Shown: positions 1 through 4,503 of the stretch, one piece after another | How positions within the stretch are numbered: position 1 is the first letter of the stretch | How the letters are laid out: each line of letters begins with the position of its first letter | Source of the DNA: JBPOFM01 sp038259855 | GTDB taxonomy: Bacteria > Bacteroidota > Bacteroidia > Flavobacteriales > Flavobacteriaceae | DNA: 5,256 bases | NCBI GenBank assembly: GCA_038259855.1 | Contig: JBBSOJ010000234.1 | Location: 1 to 5,256 of the forward strand | Reading direction: 5' to 3' | Made by a program: the position numbers and the translations under genes | The notes under the pieces: generated by a model | The model's database searches: none | What the model saw: only the letters and a program-made list of their open reading frames with translations | Told to the model about the DNA's origin: nothing

Positions 1-1
1 A

Positions 2-64
2 CAACCAGAGCTTTGGGATTATGCAGATAATGTGGATACTATAACGTTTTTGTCAACAATATAG
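2..64 (+). CDS. 3' end of an upstream gene, possibly acyl-CoA reductase (LuxC-like)
   Basis: Frame 2 is open from the window edge and reads QPELWDYADNVDTITFLSTI before a TAG at 62-64. Only 20 codons are present, so the start and all catalytic parts are missing. The DYAD.VDT..FL pattern resembles, from memory, the C-terminus of Bacteroidetes LuxC-type acyl-CoA reductases, which often sit beside a ferredoxin gene and serC in flavobacteria. That identification is recall, not a search. The other two forward frames do not give a comparable protein-like tail. It is on the same strand as serC, 119 bases upstream, with no strong terminator between them. Confidence 0.45.
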   Translation, partial: QPELWDYADNVDTITFLSTI

Positions 65-65
65 T

Positions 66-78
66 TGATAAATTATCA
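66..78. promoter_or_regulatory. 13-base perfect dyad, possible operator
   Basis: TGATAA and TTATCA form a perfect 6-base inverted repeat around a single central A. It lies 2 bases after the stop of the upstream gene and about 30 bases before the candidate serC -7 box. The one-base centre rules out a stable hairpin, so it would act as a protein-binding site if it acts at all. In such AT-rich DNA a chance dyad is quite possible. Confidence 0.25.
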
Positions 79-109
79 TATTCATAACATAAGTTTATAT
101 GGAATTTAG

Positions 110-117
110 CACCTTTG
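110..117 (+). promoter_or_regulatory. candidate -7 box of a serC promoter
   Basis: CACCTTTG matches five of the six fixed positions of the Bacteroidetes -7 element TAnnTTTG, missing only the first T. It is followed by TAACT, and the same TTTGTAACT string occurs at the candidate promoter before the lipoprotein gene. No TTG -33 element is found at the usual distance. Transcription would start near 124, giving a leader of about 60 bases. Confidence 0.38.
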
Positions 118-183
118 TAACTGTTCAAAACCGAATTAAAAATAGAGAGTTCCAAAAAATTGGTACTGACAAAATACAAAATG

Positions 184-1248
184 ATGAAAAAACACAATTT
201 TAGTGCTGGCCCAAGTATCTTACCACAAGAAGTAATGAAAAAGGCTTCAGAAGCGGTCATTGATTTTAATAATGATGGTTTATCCATATTAGAAATTTCC
301 CATCGAAGTAAAGCATTTGTGGATGTTATGGAACATGCGCGTTCTTTAGCGTTGGAACTTATGGGTCTGGAAGGCAAAGGATATAAAGCTTTATTTCTTC
401 AAGGCGGCGCCAGTATGCAATTTGTCATGGTAGCTCTAAATCTACTTGAAAAACGGGCAGGATATTTAAACACTGGTACATGGTCAGATAACGCTATTAA
501 AGAAGCTAGAATCTATGATGATGTCTATGAAATTGCGTCGTCGAAAGAAGCTAATTTCAATTACATACCAAAAGGCTATGAGATTCCTGAAGATTATGAT
601 TATTTTCATTGTACGTCCAACAATACTATTTTCGGAACACAAATGAAATCATTTCCGAACTCTCCTATCCCAATGGTTTGTGATATGAGCAGTGATATTT
701 TTTCACGCCAGATCGATTTCTCAAAATTTGGATTGATCTACGCTGGAGCACAAAAAAACATGGGGCCTGCTGGAACAACGCTTGTGGTCGTAAAAGAGGA
801 CATATTAGGAAAAGTGACTCGTAAAATTCCTTCTATTTTAGATTACAAAGTTCAAATCGAAAAAGGAAGTATGTTCAATACACCTCCTGTTTTTCCAATT
901 TATGTTTCGATGCTGACAATGCAATGGCTAAAAAATATGGGAGGTATCAAAGCAATTGAAGAAATCAATGATGCCAAAGCTCGCTTAATTTATTCTGAAA
1001 TTGATTTGAACCCATTGTTTGAAGGTTTTACTGTAAAAGAAGACCGATCCACAATGAATGCCACCTTCAACTTGGTCAATGATAATCTAAAGGAAACATT
1101 TGATACGATGTTAAAGGAAGCCAACATTAGTGGTTTGAGCGGTCACAGAAGTGTTGGAGGTTATCGCGCCTCTATGTATAACGCACTCCCACTTGACAGT
1201 GTAAAAGCGCTAGTTGAGATTATGAGCGAATTGGAAATGAAGGCATAA
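184..1248 (+). CDS. serC: phosphoserine aminotransferase
   Basis: SerC is the PLP-dependent enzyme that transfers an amino group from glutamate to 3-phosphohydroxypyruvate, giving O-phosphoserine, the second step of serine synthesis in the cytoplasm. In many bacteria it also acts in pyridoxine synthesis. The 354-residue protein shows family marks in order: FSAGPSILP at residues 6-14, an ISHRSK segment near 40, QGGAS at 73-77 (PLP phosphate loop), AGAQKN with the PLP lysine at K191, and HRSVGGYRAS at 321-330 near the C-terminus, where substrate-phosphate-binding residues lie. Length is close to the 362 residues of the E. coli enzyme. The start is taken at ATG 184 because family members begin MKKHNFSAGP; ATG 181 adds only one Met, and a TTG at 160 adds an unlikely tail. 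No Shine-Dalgarno site is present. The serA-type gene follows after 127 bases. Confidence 0.96.
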   Translation: MKKHNFSAGPSILPQEVMKKASEAVIDFNNDGLSILEISHRSKAFVDVMEHARSLALELMGLEGKGYKALFLQGGASMQFVMVALNLLEKRAGYLNTGTWSDNAIKEARIYDDVYEIASSKEANFNYIPKGYEIPEDYDYFHCTSNNTIFGTQMKSFPNSPIPMVCDMSSDIFSRQIDFSKFGLIYAGAQKNMGPAGTTLVVVKEDILGKVTRKIPSILDYKVQIEKGSMFNTPPVFPIYVSMLTMQWLKNMGGIKAIEEINDAKARLIYSEIDLNPLFEGFTVKEDRSTMNATFNLVNDNLKETFDTMLKEANISGLSGHRSVGGYRASMYNALPLDSVKALVEIMSELEMKA

Positions 1249-1250
1249 GA

Positions 1251-1284
1251 CAGTCGGCAGTCAAATTATTAAGTGTTCAGTATT
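1251..1284 (+). repeat. degenerate CAGTCGG heptamer repeat after serC
   Basis: CAGTCGG (1251-1257) is followed directly by CAGTCAA (1258-1264), and after 13 bases by CAGTATT (1278-1284). It begins 2 bases after the serC stop codon. Short CAGTCGG-type tandem units between genes look familiar from flavobacterial genomes, but that is recollection. Only two adjacent copies and one distant partial copy exist here, and no hairpin forms. Confidence 0.3.
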
Positions 1285-1317
1285 TTGTATAATTAGATAT
1301 AAATTTAAAATCATATT

Positions 1318-1325
1318 AAAGTTTG
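1318..1325 (+). promoter_or_regulatory. weak candidate -7 box upstream of the serA-type gene
   Basis: AAAGTTTG carries the TTTG core and the second-position A of TAnnTTTG but lacks the first T. A TTTG at 1284-1287 is about 30 bases away, too far for a normal -33 element. The gap 1249-1375 has no convincing terminator, so readthrough from serC is at least as likely as a separate promoter. Confidence 0.22.
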
Positions 1326-1375
1326 TAGCGTTTTCTTTCCCCTGAACATGCAACTTTAATCCTTAAACTAACAAC

Positions 1376-2338
1376 ATGAAAGTATTAGCAAATGATGGTG
1401 TCTCAAAAAGTGGACAAGATGCTTTACAAGAAGCAGGATTTGAAGTAATTACCACAACAGTTGCACAAGAACAATTACCGAATTATATCAATGAGAACAA
1501 AATCGATGTCATATTAGTTAGAAGTGCTACAACTGTAAGACAAGAGTTGATTGATGCCTGCCCTACCCTTAAGATCATTGGTCGTGGTGGTGTTGGTATG
1601 GATAATATCGATGTTGAATACGCCCGTAATAAAGGTCTGCACGTAATCAATACGCCTGCAGCCTCTTCAGAATCTGTAGCGGAATTAGTATTCGCCCATT
1701 TATTTGGTGGTGTAAGGTTTCTTTTTGATGCCAATAGAAATATGCCATTAGATGGGGATTCTAAATTTAATTCCTTGAAGAAAAATTACGCAAACGGTCG
1801 TGAGCTTCGTGGAAAGACGCTTGGTATTGTAGGATTTGGTCGTATCGGACGTGAAGTTGCAAAAATTGCATTGGGTGTTGGTATGAAAGTTATCGCTAGT
1901 GATAAATTTGTAGGTAAAGCAACTATAAAGGTGGAGTTTTATAACGGTCAGTTTATCAACGTTGAAATTGAAACACAGCCGATGAAAGAATTATTACAGC
2001 AATCAGACTTCATAACACTTCATGTTCCTGCTCAAAAAGACTTTGTCATTGACGCAAAACAGTTCGATATCATGAAGCAAGGTGTTGGCATTATAAATGC
2101 AGCTCGTGGTGGTGTCATTAACGAAGTTGAATTGATAAAGGCTTTAGAAAGCGGTAAGGTCGCCTTTGCTGGCTTGGATACATTTGACAATGAACCGACT
2201 CCCGCTGTTCAGGTACTGATGAACCCGAAAATTTCATTAACGCCCCACATTGGTGCCGCTACTAATGAAGCGCAAGATCGCATCGGCACGGAATTAGCGT
2301 CACAGATCATAAGTATTCTTAAAACGGATCGTCAATAG
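1376..2338 (+). CDS. serA: D-3-phosphoglycerate dehydrogenase, short form
   Basis: This is a 320-residue D-isomer-specific 2-hydroxyacid dehydrogenase. Next to serC the likely reaction is NAD-dependent oxidation of 3-phosphoglycerate to 3-phosphohydroxypyruvate, the first step of serine synthesis. Visible marks are RSATTVR at 49-55 and GRGGVGMDNID at 69-79 (substrate domain), the Rossmann motif GFGRIG at 153-158, an acid at D176 where NAD ribose is normally bound, and the catalytic set R244 (in NAARGG), E273 (in DNEP) and H291 (in TPHIG). The protein ends just after the catalytic domain, so the ACT/regulatory domain that gives serine feedback in E. coli SerA (410 residues) is absent. A strand-rich extra piece at about 181-200 follows the NAD-binding acid. 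The ATG at 1376 has no Shine-Dalgarno site. A strong terminator closes the unit. Another 2-hydroxyacid substrate cannot be excluded from sequence alone. Confidence 0.88.
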   Translation: MKVLANDGVSKSGQDALQEAGFEVITTTVAQEQLPNYINENKIDVILVRSATTVRQELIDACPTLKIIGRGGVGMDNIDVEYARNKGLHVINTPAASSESVAELVFAHLFGGVRFLFDANRNMPLDGDSKFNSLKKNYANGRELRGKTLGIVGFGRIGREVAKIALGVGMKVIASDKFVGKATIKVEFYNGQFINVEIETQPMKELLQQSDFITLHVPAQKDFVIDAKQFDIMKQGVGIINAARGGVINEVELIKALESGKVAFAGLDTFDNEPTPAVQVLMNPKISLTPHIGAATNEAQDRIGTELASQIISILKTDRQ

Positions 2339-2361
2339 AAGTTGTCAACATAAGTTCAATT

Positions 2362-2397
2362 AAAAACCTATATCTGCTGCAGTTATAGGTTTTTTTT
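2362..2397 (+). terminator. intrinsic terminator after the serA-type gene
   Basis: A perfect 11-base stem (AAAAACCTATA at 2362-2372 with TATAGGTTTTT at 2384-2394) encloses a T-T mismatch and a further CTG/CAG triplet pair with a CTG loop. The 3' arm runs into eight T residues (2390-2397). The A tract on the 5' side means it could also stop transcription from the other direction, but no gene converges here. It lies 23 bases after the serA-type stop codon and separates the serine genes from the DUF937 gene. Confidence 0.9.
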
Positions 2398-2431
2398 ATA
2401 ATTTATACTTTCAATCATAAAAATAAATATC

Positions 2432-3070
2432 ATGTCAGGAATATTAGATGTACTTGAGAGCCCTATGGGGAAATCTATAATCAGCGGTGTCGCTGGTCAA
2501 ACCAATCAACCAGAAAGCAAAACGCAAGATGTTTTAATGCTGGCAATGCCCGTTTTAATGCAGGCCATGAGACGTAATGCTGAAAGTCCAGAAGGTGCGG
2601 AAAGCTTATTGGACGCCATTAATAATAAACATGACGGTGGAATCCTTGCGAATCTTGGTAGTCTATTTGGAGGCGGTGTAGATGCCAGCGTGATGGAAGA
2701 TGGCAACAATATTTTGGGGCATATTTTGGGCAATAAGAAATCCAACGTAGAAAACGCCTTGAGCAAAAAAACGGGCATGGATGCCGGGTCAATCGCCCAA
2801 ATATTAAAAATCGCAGCGCCTATTCTTCTTGGATTGGTGGGAAACCAAGCTAAAGAACAACACGTCGATAGCAAGAGCGGTCTGGAGGGAATGTTAGGCG
2901 GCTTGCTGAAAGGAAATTCGCCTCATAGCGAACAAAGCTTTTTAGAATCGATTTTAGATGCAGATGGTGATGGTAGTATCATTGATGATGTCGCCGGAAT
3001 CATACTGGGAGGCAACAAAAAGAAAGATGGATCGGGTGGCTTATTGGGTGGTATTTTCAATGGAAAATAA
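2432..3070 (+). CDS. DUF937 family protein
   Basis: This is a 212-residue protein of the DUF937 type (the family that includes E. coli YidB), whose function is not established. It has no signal peptide. Residues 1-140 are mostly helical and hydrophobic-periodic, with the family-like segments SPMGKSIISGVAGQ, VLMLAMPVLMQAM (35-47) and AAPILLGLVG (128-137). Glycine-rich GGLL units follow at about 150-161 and 200-212. Between them lies DADGDGSIIDD (176-186), whose D176, D178 and D180 spacing matches the start of a calcium-binding EF-hand or dockerin-type loop, although position 12 is Val instead of an acid. The ATG at 2432 follows a short A/T-rich leader after the terminator; no clear promoter box was found in it. 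The gene looks monocistronic, with hairpins on both sides. The family call is from recognised pattern, not a search. Confidence 0.85.
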   Translation: MSGILDVLESPMGKSIISGVAGQTNQPESKTQDVLMLAMPVLMQAMRRNAESPEGAESLLDAINNKHDGGILANLGSLFGGGVDASVMEDGNNILGHILGNKKSNVENALSKKTGMDAGSIAQILKIAAPILLGLVGNQAKEQHVDSKSGLEGMLGGLLKGNSPHSEQSFLESILDADGDGSIIDDVAGIILGGNKKKDGSGGLLGGIFNGK

Positions 3071-3089
3071 GCCGTAATTGAATAATATT

Positions 3090-3120
3090 AAAAAACCAGA
3101 CGATTCGTTTTGATTTTTTT
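3090..3120 (+). terminator. imperfect terminator after the DUF937 gene
   Basis: The run AAAAAACCAGACG (3090-3102) can fold back on CGTTTTGATTTTT (3106-3118) around an ATT loop. Pairs include G-C, C-G, A-T, a G-T wobble, another C-G and five outer A-T pairs, with two mismatches (C-T and A-A). A run of seven T (3114-3120) ends it. It is weaker than the hairpin after the serA-type gene but in the expected place, 19 bases after the stop codon. Confidence 0.5.
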
Positions 3121-3128
3121 ATGATTCC

Positions 3129-3155
3129 TTGCCAAATTAAATATCCACATTTTTG
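3129..3155 (+). promoter_or_regulatory. candidate promoter of the DUF6146-like lipoprotein gene
   Basis: TTG at 3129-3131, 16 bases, then CATTTTTG at 3148-3155. The downstream box matches TAnnTTTG except for the first T. The spacer is one base short of the 17-23 range known for flavobacteria. Transcription would start near 3162, about 20 bases before the ATG at 3181. This position argues against any protein start upstream of 3155. Confidence 0.5.
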
Positions 3156-3177
3156 TAACTTGTATAAAAACGTTACA
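3154..3177. repeat. inverted repeat across the predicted transcription start
   Basis: TGTAAC (3154-3159) and GTTACA (3172-3177) are exact reverse complements separated by 12 bases. They overlap the end of the -7 box and the expected transcription start, and end 3 bases before the ATG of the lipoprotein gene. It could be a regulator half-site pair. Six-base arms may also occur by chance. Confidence 0.3.
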
Positions 3178-3180
3178 GCT

Positions 3181-3615
3181 ATGAAATATTTTCTAGGGTT
3201 AGTGATCATGTCGTGCTTGATAATTGGATGCCAAAGTTCTGAAAGAGCTGTCAAAAGCAGCAATGACAACGTCAAATTGACCGAACAAGATACGGTGAGA
3301 ATATCCAACGATGATGTCGAATATGAAGTCATTATTATTGAGCCAGGTTTTAATGTTTGGCTGATGACGACTGCCAGACCAGAAGGGTTTTATTCACAGG
3401 AGTACATGGAAAATCGTAATAGACAATTTGTTGTTGAATGGAACAACAGAGTTATGCAGCCACAACGCTACAATCCAAATCTATATGAGTTAAGAATTGA
3501 TTATGACAGCTTTGTAGATTATGGTTATGAGGTCAATTATAAACTATATAACTACTTCATTTATTTCCAATTAACCTACAAGCAGCGCTTGGCCGGGTTT
3601 GTCCCAAGAATTTAG
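3181..3615 (+). CDS. DUF6146-like predicted lipoprotein
   Basis: This 144-residue protein begins with a short charged start (MKYF), a hydrophobic core and the lipobox IIGC, so cleavage and lipidation at C17 are expected. Residues 18-40 are polar and probably a flexible linker. The body is rich in aromatic residues: VEYEVIIIEPGFNVW (46-60), ARPEGFYSQ (65-73), VMQPQRYNPNLYE (91-103), and a C-terminal DYGYEVNYKLYNYFIYFQ stretch ending in VPRI. I recognise this pattern as the flavobacterial family DUF6146, with no known function. The residues after C17 (QSSER) do not look like known Bacteroidetes surface-export signals, so a periplasm-facing lipoprotein is the simplest guess. The start at 3181 is preferred over an in-frame ATG at 3121, because the latter would put a promoter and a non-signal-like stretch inside the gene and hide the signal peptide. 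The next gene's promoter begins within its last codons. Confidence 0.82.
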   Translation: MKYFLGLVIMSCLIIGCQSSERAVKSSNDNVKLTEQDTVRISNDDVEYEVIIIEPGFNVWLMTTARPEGFYSQEYMENRNRQFVVEWNNRVMQPQRYNPNLYELRIDYDSFVDYGYEVNYKLYNYFIYFQLTYKQRLAGFVPRI

Positions 3616-3625
3616 AGTATATTTG
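3598..3625 (+). promoter_or_regulatory. promoter of the DUF6787-like / His-rich / receptor unit
   Basis: TATATTTG at 3618-3625 is a perfect match to the Bacteroidetes -7 element TAnnTTTG. A TTTG at 3598-3601, inside the end of the lipoprotein gene, sits 16 bases upstream as a -33 element, one base short of the usual range. The expected transcription start is near 3632, only about 10 bases before the next ATG at 3642, so the transcript would have a very short leader. Confidence 0.65.
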
Positions 3626-3641
3626 CACCGCAAAAAATTCT

Positions 3642-4136
3642 ATGGGCAATTTTAAAGAACGTTGGGAAATACAACAAAATTGGCAGTTACTATTTCCGCT
3701 AATAGGCATTATTGTGCTCGCTTATAGCTCGCTTAAATTAGCTTTAGTAATTTTTCCTGACTCGTCCTTGTATCTTATTGCCATTATCGCGATAGTTGTT
3801 TTTTTCATTCTTTTGAAGTTTTTCTTGTTCTTATTTAAAAAACTTGAAACTAAATGGGTTGTAAATTACCGATGGGAAATCATTCGTGTGTTTATCGTTT
3901 TTGCGATAACAGGATCTTCTTCTGTATTTATAGGCAGACCGATCATCGCTTTTTTAGGAATTACTAAAGAAAACTTAAATCCATTTGTGTATTGGATTTT
4001 ATATCTTATCATTGGACTAATTTTTTACCAAATCCTATTATTGAGCTTTGGGTGGATTTTTGGGCAATTTCGGTTTTTTCTGGAATTCGAAAAAAAAATG
4101 CTTCGACGTCTAGGATTTAAAAAATTTTTGGAGTGA
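3642..4136 (+). CDS. DUF6787-like integral membrane protein
   Basis: This is a 164-residue protein with no cleavable signal and about four membrane helices: near 16-38, 43-65, 81-98 and 114-141. The FIVFAITGSSS segment (84-94), the RPIIAFLGIT segment (99-108) and the end (GQFRFFLEFEKKMLRRLG, 141-158) are what I recognise as DUF6787, a flavobacterial family without known function. Members I recall are often near 100 residues and run directly from an RW.I..NWQL start into IVFAITGS; this one carries about 70 more residues with two extra helices. The tetrapeptide RWEI occurs at 7-10 and again at 77-80, before each helix pair. A basic tail suggests a cytoplasmic C-terminus. The gene has its own promoter, and its stop codon overlaps the next start codon by one base, which implies co-transcription. 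Confidence 0.72.
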   Translation: MGNFKERWEIQQNWQLLFPLIGIIVLAYSSLKLALVIFPDSSLYLIAIIAIVVFFILLKFFLFLFKKLETKWVVNYRWEIIRVFIVFAITGSSSVFIGRPIIAFLGITKENLNPFVYWILYLIIGLIFYQILLLSFGWIFGQFRFFLEFEKKMLRRLGFKKFLE

Positions 4137-4468
4137 TGCATGGTTTAATTAAATCGAAAACTTTCAAGACTGTAACGCTTATTTTGGCGTTGGCAATGCT
4201 CACACCTTCTGCTGTAAAGTTTTCCCATACATTCACTCATCAACATCATGAACTCTGTGATGGAGAACCGCAAAGCCATCTTCATCAAGGAGACTTTGAT
4301 TGCGATTTTTATAAATTTCAATTAAATACTAACTACTATTCAATTTTTGATTATGATGGAATTACTGTAACAACAGTAATTTTTAAAATTGACGAAACAT
4401 TATATTCTTTTTTAAATAATCATCGGCCTTTATCTTTCTCGCTTCGAGGTCCACCCTCTTTAATTTAA
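4136..4468 (+). CDS. small exported His/Cys-rich protein upstream of TonB-dependent receptor
   Basis: This is a 110-residue protein. Residues 5-11 are basic (KSKTFK), 12-24 are hydrophobic, and TPSA at 23-26 could be a signal peptidase site, so export or membrane anchoring is expected. Directly after comes a cluster of possible metal ligands: H31, H35, H37, H38, C41, H48, H50 and C56. The remainder is aromatic and ends in RPLSFSLRGPPSLI. I recall similar small proteins with a His-rich start and an LRGPP-type end beside flavobacterial TonB receptors; they have no assigned function. The ATG at 4136 shares its A with the TGA of the preceding gene. A GTG at 4133 would add one residue and is less likely. 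GGAG at 4130-4133 is only 2 bases from the ATG, too close for a normal ribosome site. Metal binding (zinc or copper) is inferred from composition only. A non-metal role as a receptor partner is possible. Confidence 0.7.
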   Translation: MHGLIKSKTFKTVTLILALAMLTPSAVKFSHTFTHQHHELCDGEPQSHLHQGDFDCDFYKFQLNTNYYSIFDYDGITVTTVIFKIDETLYSFLNNHRPLSFSLRGPPSLI

Positions 4469-4503
4469 CGTCGTCACTGATTTTAAATTAATTCTTTTTC
4501 ACA

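Noticed and set aside
39..377. 112-residue open frame on the - strand
   Set aside because: It overlaps the strongly supported start of serC and its promoter region, and its translation looks like the reverse of an AT-rich gap.
1348..1359. Three-codon upstream frame ATG-CAA-CTT-TAA before the dehydrogenase gene
   Set aside because: It is very short, has no Thr/Ser codon run that would suggest attenuation, and the promoter that would place it in a leader is itself weak.
1249..1375. Possible riboswitch or terminator between serC and the dehydrogenase gene
   Set aside because: No stable stem or conserved riboswitch core is visible; the gap is mostly A/T with the short heptamer repeat.
1483..1734. 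83-residue open frame on the - strand
   Set aside because: It is antisense to the conserved substrate domain of the dehydrogenase and has no domain of its own.
2506..2874. 122-residue open frame on the - strand
   Set aside because: It is antisense to the DUF937 gene, which has the family sequence pattern; the antisense product is Ser/Pro/Leu-rich with no domain.
3057..3332. 91-residue open frame on the - strand
   Set aside because: It covers the terminator, the promoter and the start of the lipoprotein gene, and has no recognisable features.
4460..4491. Inverted repeat TTAATTTAA / TTAAATTAA between the His/Cys-rich gene and the receptor
   Set aside because: The 9-base stem has only A-T pairs and a 14-base loop, and it is followed by a T run interrupted by a C. 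It is too weak to call a terminator or attenuator in AT-rich DNA.
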